The notes under the pieces: model-generated | Told to the model about the DNA's origin: nothing | What the model saw: the letters and a program-made list of their open reading frames with translations, nothing else | Databases searched by the model: none | Assembly (NCBI GenBank): GCA_943370355.1 | Contig: CALRQP020000010.1 | Coordinates: 1-64,000, forward strand | Origin: JADCGM01 sp943370355 | Lineage (GTDB): Bacteria; Pseudomonadota; Alphaproteobacteria; Sphingomonadales; Sphingomonadaceae | Direction of reading: 5' to 3' | Length of the DNA stretch: 64,000 nucleotides | Part shown: piece by piece, positions 43,250 through 52,433 of the stretch | How positions within the stretch are numbered: position 1 is the first letter of the stretch | How the letters are laid out: each line of letters starts with the position of its first letter | Translations under genes and position numbers: made by a program

Positions 43250-44756
43250 CCGCTTCGACGAAGACTTTCTGTCGTCCGCGCCCGCGGGTCAGGTCGCATT
43301 CCGCCGTGCCGTCGATGCGGCGGGCGATGCGCTGGTCGAAACCTATGCCGATCTCGGCGTCTGCTATGCCGGCGACTCGCCGCAGCAGATTTCCGAGCGG
43401 ATCGCTTTGGTCGACGTTTGCCCCGAACAGGGGATCGGCGTCGAAGCGGCGATCGCCCAGGCGGCCGATCTGGTTCTCCGGCATTCGGTCGTCGTCGCCG
43501 ATCCGTCGTGCCTCGGCCATCTTCACTGCCCGCCGCTGATCCCGGCGCTGGCGGCGGAGATGATGATCAGCGCCACCAACCAATCGATGGACAGCTGGGA
43601 CCAGGCACCGGCGGCGACCTATCTGGAGCAGCATGTCGTCGAATGGCTGACGCGGCTGTTCGGGCTCGGCGCGGATGCCGACGGCATTTTCACCAGTGGC
43701 GGCACGCAATCCAACTTCATGGCGCTGCTGCTCGCGCGCAACCTCGCCGGTGACCGCGAGGGCTGGCACATCCGAAAGCACGGCATGCCTGCCGAGGCGC
43801 GGCGGTTGCGCCTGATTTGCTCGGAAGCTGCGCATTTCTCGGTGCAGCAATCGGCAGCGATCCTCGGGCTTGGCGAACAATCCGTGGTCTGCATTCCGAC
43901 CGATGGCGAACGGCGTATGGATGTCGCTGCCCTTGCTGAAACGGTCGCGGCGCTGCGGCTCGATGGGCTGCTGCCCTTCGCGGTCGTCGCAACTGCCGGC
44001 ACGACCGATTTCGGCAGCATCGACCCGATCTCCGCCATTGCCGACATCTGCGCCGCGGAAGGAATGTGGCTGCATGTCGACGCAGCCTATGGCGGCGCGC
44101 TGGCCATCAGCGACCGGCACGCGCATCTGCTGGCCGGCATCCATCGCGCCGATTCGCTGACGGTCGATTTCCACAAGCTGTTCTACCAGCCGATCAGTTG
44201 CGCGGCCTTCCTCGTCCGCCGGAAGGACGACTTCGCCTCGATCCAGCTGCATGCCGATTATCTGAACCCCGAGGAAAATGCCGAGGAGGGCGTGCTAGAC
44301 CTCGTCGGCAAGTCCATTCAGACGACGCGGCGGTTCGATGGCCTGAAGCCGTTCATGACGCTGCAGGCGCTCGGCCGTCGCCGTCTCGCCGACATGATCG
44401 ACACGACGATCGATCTGGCGCAGGCAACCGCGCGGCTGATCGATGCCGACCCCGATTTCGATCTCGCGGCGCATCCGGCAATCAATGCGATCGTGTTCCG
44501 CTTCACCGGCGGCCAGCCGGATGGGGCCGGGGTCGATGCGGCGAACCGGGAAATCCGGCGTTTGCTGCTCGCAGAAGGCAGGGCGCTGCTCGCCGGCACC
44601 AAGATCGGCGGTCGCGTCTATCTGAAGCTGACGATGCTCAATCCGCGCACGACAGCGGACCATATGCGTGACATACTCGAAGGCGTGAAGGCGGCCGGCC
44701 ATCGTCTCCTCGCCCAGTCCACCGAAACCCTGGACAGTCCGGAGACGATTTCGTGA
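43239..44756 (+). CDS. ddc: L-2,4-diaminobutyrate decarboxylase-like enzyme
   Basis: A group II PLP decarboxylase of 505 residues. HCPPLIPALAAEMM and GGTQSNFMALLLAR mark the Ddc/RhbB type. The PLP aspartate region is HVDAAYGG and the lysine is in TVDFHKLFYQP. I start it at TTG 43239, placed 8 bases after GGAG and overlapping the upstream stop by 11 bp; no ATG fits. The expected product of the pair is 1,3-diaminopropane. The last codon overlaps the transporter start (GTGA). Confidence 0.85.
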   Translation: MPASRFDEDFLSSAPAGQVAFRRAVDAAGDALVETYADLGVCYAGDSPQQISERIALVDVCPEQGIGVEAAIAQAADLVLRHSVVVADPSCLGHLHCPPLIPALAAEMMISATNQSMDSWDQAPAATYLEQHVVEWLTRLFGLGADADGIFTSGGTQSNFMALLLARNLAGDREGWHIRKHGMPAEARRLRLICSEAAHFSVQQSAAILGLGEQSVVCIPTDGERRMDVAALAETVAALRLDGLLPFAVVATAGTTDFGSIDPISAIADICAAEGMWLHVDAAYGGALAISDRHAHLLAGIHRADSLTVDFHKLFYQPISCAAFLVRRKDDFASIQLHADYLNPEENAEEGVLDLVGKSIQTTRRFDGLKPFMTLQALGRRRLADMIDTTIDLAQATARLIDADPDFDLAAHPAINAIVFRFTGGQPDGAGVDAANREIRRLLLAEGRALLAGTKIGGRVYLKLTMLNPRTTADHMRDILEGVKAAGHRLLAQSTETLDSPETIS

Positions 44757-47700
44757 GCGAAGCCCAAGCTGTAGCGGCACCCGCAGCCGCGCCGACCTCG
44801 CGCTTCACGCCCGAGATCAAGCTGACCGCGCTGCTGTTCCTGTTCTCTTTCTTCATCGCCGGCGTGCCGCGCGTGTTCACGCAGAACGCGGCCTACAGCC
44901 TGTTCATCGCCGCCTATGGCGCGAAGGCCGTGCCTTACGCCTATATCGCGCAGGCCATCTGCGTGCCGCTCGGCGGCTGGCTCTACCTGATGGGCGAGCA
45001 CCGGCTGAGCCTCCGGACGCTGTTGCTGACGACGCTCAGCGTCAACACGCTGATCCTCGTCGCCTTCCGGCTCGGGCTGCTGTTCGATGTGCCCTATGTC
45101 GCGGCAGCGACGATGGTCTGGTTCGAAATCGAGTTCGTACTGTCGAGCCTGCTGCTCTGGGGCCTTGCCAATCAGCTCATGACGTTGCGGCAGGGCAAGC
45201 GGCTGTTCGGCTTCATCGTTGCCGGCGAACCCGTCGCGATCATCGTCTGCGGCCTTGGTACCCCGGCGCTGATGACCTTCCTGTCGACGCCGGACCTGTT
45301 CCTGCTGTCGGCGCTCGGCGCGTTCGCGGGTATCCTGCTTGTCCTCTACATCACCGCCAACTATCAGCCGCCCGCTGACGCGTCGGGCGGCGAAGAGGAA
45401 GAGGCCGCCGACGAGGGCGAGGACGGCACCGCCAAGGCGTGGTGGAAAGACCGATATATCGCCACGATGATCTCGATGGTCGCGCTGTCGCAGCTTATCT
45501 ACTTCTTCATCGACGAAACCTTCTATCTCGCCGTCGAGCATCGCTATCCGAACGAGGAAGCGATGGCGAGCTTCCTCGGCGTCTACTCCGCGATCATGGG
45601 TGGCATCAGCCTTGCGGTCAGCTTGTTCGTTGCCGGCCCGCTGGTGCGGCGCTTCGGTGTGCGGGGCGGGCTGCTGACGCTCCCTTTGCTGCTGCTGATC
45701 GGCAGCATCGCGGCGGTCGTAACCGGAGAAGTCACAGGCGCGGCCAGCGCGCTGTTCTTCATCCTCGTCGTCAACAAGATTGCTGACCAGTCCTTCCGCT
45801 ACACGCTCGACAAGACCACCTCGGTGACGCTGTACCAGCCGCTCCCTGCCAGCAAGCGCATGAAACTGCAGGCGTTTCTCGAAAGCATGGTCGAGCCGGT
45901 AACCGGCGGCGTGGCAGGTATTGCGCTCGGCTTCATGATCCATCAGCTCGGCTTCACGGCCGTCGGGGTCAGCGCCGTGATGGTGGTGATTCTCGTCGTG
46001 TGGCTAGCGATCGTGTTCGTGCAGTCCAAGGGCTATGCCGAGGTGTTGCGCCGCGCCGTTGCCGGCCGCAGCTTCGACTTCAATCCCGACGCCGAACTGT
46101 CAGCCGATGCGCTGGCGGCAATCCGCACCGGCCTCACCAGTCGCTTCGTCGGCGAGGTGCTCTATTCGTTGCAAATCCTCGGCAACCGGCCCGATGGCCT
46201 GGCGGCTGGGGATGTCGCGCCGCTGCTCGATCATGTCGAGCCGGCCGTCCGCATCGAGGCCGCCAAATGGTTCGAAGCGCAGCATGACAAGGCCAGCCAG
46301 CCGATCATCGCGGCACGTCTCGCGCAGGAACAGGATCCCGTCGTCCGCGGCGCGCTGATCGCTGCCGTTGCCGGTTGCGCGGGTGACGATGCGATCGAAG
46401 TCGTGTCGCCCTGGCTCGATGCGATGAGTGAGGCCGAGCAAATCGGTGCCTATCAGGGCCTGATCAAACATGGCGGCATCGAAGGCGTCATTGCGGCCGG
46501 CAACCGGCTCATCGCCGACATCCAGTCCGACGATGCCGCGCGCCGCCAGCTGGCTGCTGACGTCATGCAACGCGTCGGTTCGCACCTGTTCTACCGGCCG
46601 CTGCTGCGTCTGCTCGACGATCCCAATGAGGATGTCCGGGCCTCCGCGCTCGCGGCGGCCGGGTCGATCCACGCGCCGCAACTGTGGCCGGCGATCATCG
46701 AGAGCCTGAAGTCGACTCGACTGACGCAGCCCGCCATCGCTGCAATCGGGTCGATCGGCGACGACATGCTCGATTCGCTAACGGCGCTCTACGACGACCC
46801 GGCCTCGAGCCGCTCGGCGAAGCGCGCTGCCATCGCGGCCTGCGGCGTCATCGGCACGCCGGCCGCCGCAGCCTGGTTAATGAACCGGCTCGAGGAACCG
46901 AAACGAGCGCTGCGCCACGCCGCGCTCGCAGCGCTGTGGCGCATCGAACATCACGCGTCTGCCGCCGATCTGCCGCGCATCCACGCCCAGCTGACCGCTG
47001 AGATCGAGACCGCGGCCTGGATGCTCAAGGCGTGGGAGGATTGCTCGAAGGATACCGAAGCGCAGGCGTTGGTTGGGCGCGCACTGTCCGACGAGGTCGA
47101 CAATACGCAGGAAGCGATCTTCCACCTGTTCGGGCTGATGATCGACAAGGTCGACATGCATGAGGCGCGGTTGCGCTTCGTGTCGGGCGGGCCGACCCAG
47201 CGCAGCTATGTGCTGGAGATGCTCGACAATATTCTCGACAACGACCTCAAGGCGACGGTGCTGCCATTCCTTGAGCCCGAGACGCTTGAGGGCAAGCGCG
47301 CGGCTCTGAGCAAGAAGGCTGCGGGTATCGATCTGGCGTCGATCGATGCGGTCGCCAAGTCGCCCGAAGCGCAGCTTGGGGCGTGGGCACCGGCAAGCGC
47401 ACTTTATGCGCTAGCCCAGATCGGATCGGCCAGCACCGAAGCGGTGGCGGAGGCCGCGCTGCACGTCGATGACGCCGTGCTGCGCGAAACCGCCCATTGG
47501 ATCACGAGCGGCAGCATCCCTGTCGGAGAGGAACGAGCCATGTTGTTGACGATCGAAAAGGTTCTGATTCTGCGCAGTGTCGGCATTTTCGCGCATGTCC
47601 GCGAAAGCTCGCTGACCCAGGTCGCGCAGTCGGTGCGCGAAGTGCCGGTCAAGGCGGGTGACTCGGTGTTCGAGCAGGGCGAGTTCGGCGATGCGCTGTT

Positions 47701-47989
47701 CATCATCGCGAGCGGGCGTCTGCGCGTCCACATCGGCGACAAAACGCTGGCCGAACTCGGCGAACGGCAGGTGGTCGGTGAAATGGCGGCGCTCGACCCG
47801 GAACCGCGATCGGCCTCGGTGACGGCGCTCGAAGACAGCCTGCTGCTGCGCATGTCGAGCGACAATCTCGAGCGGCTGATCGGCGACGACATCCGCGTGG
47901 CGCGTGGCATCATCCACGAACTGTGCAACCGCCTGCGCAAGGCCAACACCGCGCCGACGGCGAAAGCCCCGGAACTCGAACCGGCCTGA
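44753..47989 (+). CDS. Nucleotide-transporter-like protein with HEAT repeats and cNMP-binding domain
   Basis: A 1078-residue membrane protein. Residues about 20-430 have some twelve helices split by an acidic loop near 200-230 (SGGEEEEAADEGEDG). The segment LRQGKRLFGFIVAGEPVAI resembles the conserved region of ATP/ADP (NTT/Npt) translocases. Residues about 445-905 are HEAT-like helical repeats. A cyclic-nucleotide-binding domain at about 930-1060 keeps GEFGDALFII and GEMAALDPEPRSASV, with the phosphate-contact E and R. The GTG start overlaps the decarboxylase stop. The transported substrate is unknown. Confidence 0.8.
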   Translation: MSEAQAVAAPAAAPTSRFTPEIKLTALLFLFSFFIAGVPRVFTQNAAYSLFIAAYGAKAVPYAYIAQAICVPLGGWLYLMGEHRLSLRTLLLTTLSVNTLILVAFRLGLLFDVPYVAAATMVWFEIEFVLSSLLLWGLANQLMTLRQGKRLFGFIVAGEPVAIIVCGLGTPALMTFLSTPDLFLLSALGAFAGILLVLYITANYQPPADASGGEEEEAADEGEDGTAKAWWKDRYIATMISMVALSQLIYFFIDETFYLAVEHRYPNEEAMASFLGVYSAIMGGISLAVSLFVAGPLVRRFGVRGGLLTLPLLLLIGSIAAVVTGEVTGAASALFFILVVNKIADQSFRYTLDKTTSVTLYQPLPASKRMKLQAFLESMVEPVTGGVAGIALGFMIHQLGFTAVGVSAVMVVILVVWLAIVFVQSKGYAEVLRRAVAGRSFDFNPDAELSADALAAIRTGLTSRFVGEVLYSLQILGNRPDGLAAGDVAPLLDHVEPAVRIEAAKWFEAQHDKASQPIIAARLAQEQDPVVRGALIAAVAGCAGDDAIEVVSPWLDAMSEAEQIGAYQGLIKHGGIEGVIAAGNRLIADIQSDDAARRQLAADVMQRVGSHLFYRPLLRLLDDPNEDVRASALAAAGSIHAPQLWPAIIESLKSTRLTQPAIAAIGSIGDDMLDSLTALYDDPASSRSAKRAAIAACGVIGTPAAAAWLMNRLEEPKRALRHAALAALWRIEHHASAADLPRIHAQLTAEIETAAWMLKAWEDCSKDTEAQALVGRALSDEVDNTQEAIFHLFGLMIDKVDMHEARLRFVSGGPTQRSYVLEMLDNILDNDLKATVLPFLEPETLEGKRAALSKKAAGIDLASIDAVAKSPEAQLGAWAPASALYALAQIGSASTEAVAEAALHVDDAVLRETAHWITSGSIPVGEERAMLLTIEKVLILRSVGIFAHVRESSLTQVAQSVREVPVKAGDSVFEQGEFGDALFIIASGRLRVHIGDKTLAELGERQVVGEMAALDPEPRSASVTALEDSLLLRMSSDNLERLIGDDIRVARGIIHELCNRLRKANTAPTAKAPELEPA

Positions 47990-48082
47990 CGATACGGCCC
48001 GGCAACAATCGGCTTTGTGGCTGGACCCCCGGCCGATTTGCTGCGAAATCGCCGCTCGCCCGATCCACGCACGGAGATTTCG

Positions 48083-48538
48083 ATGACCGACCAGCCTTCG
48101 ACCCTGACCCTGACGCTCGATACCGGCGATGTCGTCATCAAGCTGCGCCCTGACCTCGCGCCCAAGCATGTCGAGCGCATTGCGGGGCTCGCCAATGAGG
48201 GCTTCTATGACGGCGTGGTGTTCCACCGCGTGATCCCGGGTTTCATGGCGCAGGGCGGCGATCCGACAGGCACCGGCATGGGCGGCTCGAAGAAGCCAGA
48301 TGTCGCGGCCGAATTTTCGGCCGAGCCGCATGTGCGCGGCGTCTGCTCGATGGCGCGCAGCAGCAACCCCAATTCGGCGAACAGCCAGTTCTTCATCGTG
48401 TTTGACGACGCGACCTTCCTCGACAAGCAATATACCGTCTGGGGTCAGGTCACCTCGGGCATGGAGCATGTCGACGCGCTGCCGAAGGGCGAGCCGCCGC
48501 GGGCGCCCGGCAAGATCGTCAAGGCGCGCGCCGCCTGA
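48083..48538 (+). CDS. Cyclophilin-type peptidyl-prolyl isomerase
   Basis: A cytoplasmic prolyl isomerase (151 residues, no signal peptide), PpiB type. Catalytic region FHRVIPGFMAQGGDPTGTG has the arginine and the Phe/Gln residues of the active site. NSANSQFFIVF and a YTVWGQVTSGM segment complete the fold. The start ATG at 48083 follows CGGAG. It is 3 bp before thiE. Confidence 0.93.
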   Translation: MTDQPSTLTLTLDTGDVVIKLRPDLAPKHVERIAGLANEGFYDGVVFHRVIPGFMAQGGDPTGTGMGGSKKPDVAAEFSAEPHVRGVCSMARSSNPNSANSQFFIVFDDATFLDKQYTVWGQVTSGMEHVDALPKGEPPRAPGKIVKARAA

Positions 48539-48541
48539 TCC

Positions 48542-49231
48542 ATGGACGAAATCGAACTGGACCCGGGCTTCGCCGACCGCTTCGAGCGGCAGCGTCGGCC
48601 CGCCTGCCAGCTCTACCTGATCTCGCCGCCCGCCGTCGATGCCGCCTTTGCCGATGCGCTGAAGGCGGCGCTCGACGGCGGGCCGGTCGCAGCCTTCCAG
48701 CTGCGGCTGAAGGATGTCACCGACGATGCAGTCCGCGAGGCCGCAGCGGCCCTGATGCCGGTGTGCGCAGCGAAGGATGTCGCCTTCATCCTCAACGACC
48801 GCGCTGATCTGGCTGCAGAACTCGGCTGCGACGGCGTGCACCTCGGACAATCCGATGGCGATCCGGCGGCGGCGAAGAAATTGCTGCCGCGTGGTGCACA
48901 GGTCGGGGTGACCTGCCACGACAGCCGCCATCTCGCTATGGAGGCGGCCGAAGCGGGCGCGGATTATGTCGCGTTCGGGGCTTTCTACCCGACGGTGACC
49001 AAGGAGACGGTGCACCGGCCCGATCCGGCGCTGCTCGGCTGGTGGACGACGATCTCGGAGGTGCCCTGCGTCGCGATCGGCGGCATCACCGCGGACAATG
49101 CCCGGCCGCTCATCGCGGCCGGGGCGGACTTCATCGCGGTCAGTTCGGCGGTATGGCAGCATCCCGGCGGGCCGGGGGCAGGGGTCGCCGCCTTTGCCAC
49201 CGTGCTTGAGGAAGCGCGTTCGCTCGGTTAA
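48542..49231 (+). CDS. thiE: Thiamine phosphate synthase
   Basis: It joins HMP-pyrophosphate and thiazole phosphate. The 229-residue TIM barrel has QLRLKDV, the DRADLAAELGCDGVHLGQ block, GVTCHDSRHLAMEAAEAGAD and AIGGITADNARPLIAAGAD. Phosphate-binding loops are at the latter two. No TPP riboswitch precedes it (3-bp gap). The C-terminus has an added hydrophobic helix. It could also be a TenI-like homologue. Confidence 0.87.
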   Translation: MDEIELDPGFADRFERQRRPACQLYLISPPAVDAAFADALKAALDGGPVAAFQLRLKDVTDDAVREAAAALMPVCAAKDVAFILNDRADLAAELGCDGVHLGQSDGDPAAAKKLLPRGAQVGVTCHDSRHLAMEAAEAGADYVAFGAFYPTVTKETVHRPDPALLGWWTTISEVPCVAIGGITADNARPLIAAGADFIAVSSAVWQHPGGPGAGVAAFATVLEEARSLG

Positions 49232-49268
49232 GAGCCGCGCGCACTCCTTTCTTTCTCAAGGCAGACCC

Positions 49269-49832
49269 ATGAAGATCAGCGGCGTCGAGATTCGTCCCGG
49301 CAATATCATCGAATATGAGGGCGGCATCTGGCGCTCGGTGAAAATCCAGCACACCCAGCCCGGCAAGGGCGGTGCCTATATGCAGGTCGAGCTCAAGAAC
49401 CTCATCGATGGTCGCAAGACCAATGTGCGATTCCGCTCGGCCGAGACGGTCGAGAAGGTCCGGCTCGACACCAAGGACTTCCAGTTCCTGTTCGCCGAGG
49501 ACGACCAGCTGACCTTCATGGACAAGATCACCTACGACCAGGTGCAACTGCCGCGCGACCTGCTCGGCGACGCCGCCGCCTTCCTGCAGGATGGCATGGA
49601 CGTGGTCATGGAACTCTATGACGATCGCGCGATCTCGGTGCAGCTGCCTGACACGATCGAAGCGACGATCGTCGAGGCCGATGCCGTCGTGAAGGGCCAG
49701 ACCGCATCGTCGAGCTACAAGCCGGCGATCCTCGACAATGGCGTGCGCATCATGGTGCCGCCGCACATCGGCGCGGGGACCAAAATCGTCGTCGACGTCT
49801 ATGAACAGGAATATGTCCGGCGGGCCGACTGA
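49269..49832 (+). CDS. efp: Elongation factor P
   Basis: It rescues ribosomes stalled at polyproline. The protein has 187 residues and three beta-barrels; the loop QPGKGGAYMQVELK carries Lys33 at the site modified in many bacteria. No EpmA or EpmB modification gene is seen in the window. A hairpin with a short T-run (49848-49871) follows the stop and may end the transcript. Confidence 0.95.
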   Translation: MKISGVEIRPGNIIEYEGGIWRSVKIQHTQPGKGGAYMQVELKNLIDGRKTNVRFRSAETVEKVRLDTKDFQFLFAEDDQLTFMDKITYDQVQLPRDLLGDAAAFLQDGMDVVMELYDDRAISVQLPDTIEATIVEADAVVKGQTASSSYKPAILDNGVRIMVPPHIGAGTKIVVDVYEQEYVRRAD

Positions 49833-49843
49833 TCGAAACGGCC

Positions 49844-49921
49844 CGTCATCCTGACGCAAGTCAGGATCTTTTCGAGAGTGTGGCTACCCGGCGGGAGATC
49901 CTGACGTTCGTCAGGATGACG
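49844..49921. repeat. Two-hairpin dispersed repeat (family B, copy 2)
   Basis: Two perfect 8-bp hairpins: ATCCTGAC-GCAA-GTCAGGAT (49848-49867, followed by CTTTTC) and ATCCTGAC-GTTC-GTCAGGAT (49898-49917). The outer ends (ccgtcatcctgac and gtcaggatgacgg) also pair, giving a BIME-like pair of opposed units between efp and suhB. The first hairpin could terminate efp. Confidence 0.8.
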
Positions 49922-49952
49922 GCCGGTTTCCGGGGCCGAAGGAAAACATCAG

Positions 49953-50753
49953 ATGCCGTCGCACAGTTCGCTGATCACCGTCATGGACAAGGCCGCGCGC
50001 AAGGCGGCACCCCGGCTGCGGCGCGACTTCAACGAGGTCGAGCAGCTGCAGGTCTCCAAGAAGGGACCGTCCGACTTCGTCTCCAACGCCGACCGCGCTG
50101 CCGAGGCGACGATCAAGGAAGTGCTGAAGCAGGCGCGTCCGGATTATGGCTTCCTGCTGGAGGAGGAAGGCGAAATCGCCGGCGGGGCAGGGCGGCCGCG
50201 CTGGATCGTCGACCCCTTGGACGGCACCTCCAACTTCCTGCACGGCATCCCGCATTTCGCGATCTCGATCGCCGTCGAGGACCAGGGGCAGATCGTCGCC
50301 GGGCTGGTCTATCAGCCGCTGACCGACGAGAGTTTCTGGGCCGAGCGCAATTCGGGCGCCTGGCTGCACACCCGCCGCCTGCGCGTCTCGGCGCGCCGCG
50401 ACCTTGGCGACAGCCTGATCGCCACGGGCATCCCGTTCCAGGGGCATGGCGATTACGACAAGAACGCCAAGATCATGGCGGCCGTCAGCCCGCAGACCGC
50501 CGGCATCCGCCGCTTCGGCTCGGCCGCACTCGACCTCGCCTGGGTCGCGGCCGGTCGCTTCGACGGCTATTGGGAGGCTGATCTCTACCCATGGGACTGG
50601 GCGGCCGGCATGCTGCTGGTTCGCGAAGCGGGCGGCTTCGTCAGCGACTATCGCGGCGGCGACCGGATGTTCGAGCGCAGTGAAGTCGTCGCGGGCAACG
50701 ACGCGATTCATTCGAAACTGCACAAGATCGTGGCGGGGGCGGTGCGCGCTTAG
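49953..50753 (+). CDS. suhB: Inositol monophosphatase family protein
   Basis: A magnesium phosphatase of 266 residues. The metal sites are LLEEEGEI, WIVDPLDGTSNFLHG and YPWDWAAGMLLVREAGG. The ATG at 49953 fits family length. In other bacteria SuhB also acts with the transcription machinery. It is upstream of nuoA by 95 bp. Confidence 0.92.
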   Translation: MPSHSSLITVMDKAARKAAPRLRRDFNEVEQLQVSKKGPSDFVSNADRAAEATIKEVLKQARPDYGFLLEEEGEIAGGAGRPRWIVDPLDGTSNFLHGIPHFAISIAVEDQGQIVAGLVYQPLTDESFWAERNSGAWLHTRRLRVSARRDLGDSLIATGIPFQGHGDYDKNAKIMAAVSPQTAGIRRFGSAALDLAWVAAGRFDGYWEADLYPWDWAAGMLLVREAGGFVSDYRGGDRMFERSEVVAGNDAIHSKLHKIVAGAVRA

Positions 50754-50848
50754 GACCGGGCGATTTCGGGCCTTTCCCGCCTTGCCTCGCTTCCGCCCCG
50801 CGCCTAAAAGCCGCCCATCTTCAACCGCCGTACGAGTCTCCGCTTTCC

Positions 50849-51226
50849 ATGCAGAATGTCGCGCTGGAATATCTGCCGATCCTGCTGTTCGTCGGCGTCG
50901 CGCTGGCGATTTCGGGGGTGTTTGTCGGTGCGCCGATGCTGGTGTCGAACCTGACCGGCACCAACAAGCCCGAAGCGGCGAAGCTCGCCGAATATGAGTG
51001 CGGCTTCGACAGCTTTGGCGACAGCCGGCGGCAGTTCGACGTGCGCTTCTATCTCGTGTCGATCCTATTCATCGTCTTCGACCTCGAAGTCGCCTTCCTG
51101 TTCCCCTGGGCGGTGTCGCTGAAGGAAACCGGGCATTTCGGCTGGTGGTCGATGATGGAATTCCTCGCCGAACTGGCGCTCGGCCTCGCTTATGCGTGGA
51201 AGGTGGGAGCACTGGATTGGGAATGA
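50849..51226 (+). CDS. nuoA: NADH-quinone oxidoreductase subunit A
   Basis: First gene of the complex I operon. A membrane subunit of 125 residues with three helices. YECGFDSFGDSRRQFDVRFY and IVFDLEVAFLFPW are diagnostic. The 95-bp gap before it is the longest in this end of the window and should hold the promoter. Its stop overlaps the nuoB start (ATGA). Confidence 0.96.
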   Translation: MQNVALEYLPILLFVGVALAISGVFVGAPMLVSNLTGTNKPEAAKLAEYECGFDSFGDSRRQFDVRFYLVSILFIVFDLEVAFLFPWAVSLKETGHFGWWSMMEFLAELALGLAYAWKVGALDWE

Positions 51227-51810
51227 CCGAAACCGGCGGCCACCTGACCGAGGAGCAGCAGGCGCGCCTGCTGGGCCTGAGCCCGGTTGCGCCCGGCACC
51301 GTGCCCGCACCGCTCGCCGACGACTTCTTCTCCGACCTGTCGAAGGAAGTGTCCAACAAGGGCTATCTGGTCACGTCGGCCGAGGAGCTCGTGCACTGGG
51401 CGCGCACCGGATCGCTGTGGTGGATGACCTTCGGGCTCGCCTGTTGTGCGGTAGAGATGATGCACACCAACATGCCGCGCTATGACCTTGAGCGGTTCGG
51501 TGTGGCCCCCCGCGCGAGCCCGCGCCAGTCCGACGTAATGATCGTCGCCGGCACGCTCTGCAACAAGATGGCCCCGGCGCTGCGCCGCGTTTACGACCAG
51601 ATGTCCGAGCCGCGCTATGTGATCTCGATGGGCAGCTGCGCCAATGGCGGCGGCTATTATCATTATAGTTACTCGGTGGTGCGTGGCTGCGACCGCATCG
51701 TCCCCGTCGACATCTATGTTCCGGGCTGCCCGCCGACTGCCGAGGCGCTGCTCTATGGCGTGCTTGCTTTGCAGCGGAAGATCCGCCGTGTCGGGACGTT
51801 TGAGCGGTGA
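51223..51810 (+). CDS. nuoB: NADH-quinone oxidoreductase subunit B
   Basis: Carries the terminal cluster N2 next to the quinone site. In the 195-residue protein the ligand cysteines are in FGLACCAVEMM, SMGSCANGGG and PGCPPTAEALL. The N-terminus is somewhat extended (HLTEEQQARLLGLSP). Overlaps nuoA and nuoC by 4 bp each. Confidence 0.97.
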   Translation: MTETGGHLTEEQQARLLGLSPVAPGTVPAPLADDFFSDLSKEVSNKGYLVTSAEELVHWARTGSLWWMTFGLACCAVEMMHTNMPRYDLERFGVAPRASPRQSDVMIVAGTLCNKMAPALRRVYDQMSEPRYVISMGSCANGGGYYHYSYSVVRGCDRIVPVDIYVPGCPPTAEALLYGVLALQRKIRRVGTFER

Positions 51811-52433
51811 CGCATTCGGCACCTGTCATGTCGTCCGATGCGGGCGTGATCGATCGCGCGCGCGCCGTGCTCGGCGATGCGCTGCTCGACGCGTGGGAGC
51901 GGGCCGGCGAGGTAACGCTGCACGTCGCGCGCGACAGCATTGTCGAAGTGCTGACCAAGCTGCGCGACGATCCCGAGCTTCGCTACCAGCAGCTCATGGA
52001 AATGGCGGGCGTCGACTATCCGGAGAATCCGGAGCGGTTCGAAGTCGATTATTGCCTCCTGTCGCTGTCGGCGAACCGGCGCATCCGTGTGAAGCTGACC
52101 ACTGATGAGGCCACCCCGGTGCCGTCCGCCGTCGGCATCTGGCCGGTCGCGGGCTGGCTGGAGCGCGAAATCTGGGACATGTACGGGGTGCTGTTCGACG
52201 GCAATCCCGACCTGCGCCGCATCCTCACCGACTATGGCTTCCAGGGGCATCCGCAGCGCAAGGACTTCCCGCTGACCGGCTATGTCGAGCTGCGCTATTC
52301 CGAGGAGCATAAGCGCGTGGTCTATGAGCCGGTGAAGCTGGCGCAGGAATTCCGGTCGTTCGACTTCCTGTCGCCGTGGGAGGGGACCGATTATGTCCTG
52401 CCCGGCGATGAAAAGGCGGCCGGCAATGGCTGA
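51807..52433 (+). CDS. nuoC: NADH-quinone oxidoreductase subunit C
   Basis: A peripheral-arm subunit of 208 residues. GTG start within the nuoB stop; ATG at 51828 is the alternative. VWP-like block GIWPVAGWLEREIWDMYG and FQGHPQRKDFPLTG are the signature. It is separate from nuoD, unlike the nuoCD fusion of enterobacteria. Confidence 0.95.
   Translation: MTHSAPVMSSDAGVIDRARAVLGDALLDAWERAGEVTLHVARDSIVEVLTKLRDDPELRYQQLMEMAGVDYPENPERFEVDYCLLSLSANRRIRVKLTTDEATPVPSAVGIWPVAGWLEREIWDMYGVLFDGNPDLRRILTDYGFQGHPQRKDFPLTGYVELRYSEEHKRVVYEPVKLAQEFRSFDFLSPWEGTDYVLPGDEKAAGNG

Noticed and set aside
41867..44756. Ectoine or siderophore cluster
   Set aside because: No ectA/ectC or siderophore synthetase genes follow; the third gene is a transporter-like fusion.
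48539..48541. TPP riboswitch before thiE
   Set aside because: Only three bases separate the prolyl isomerase stop from the thiE start.
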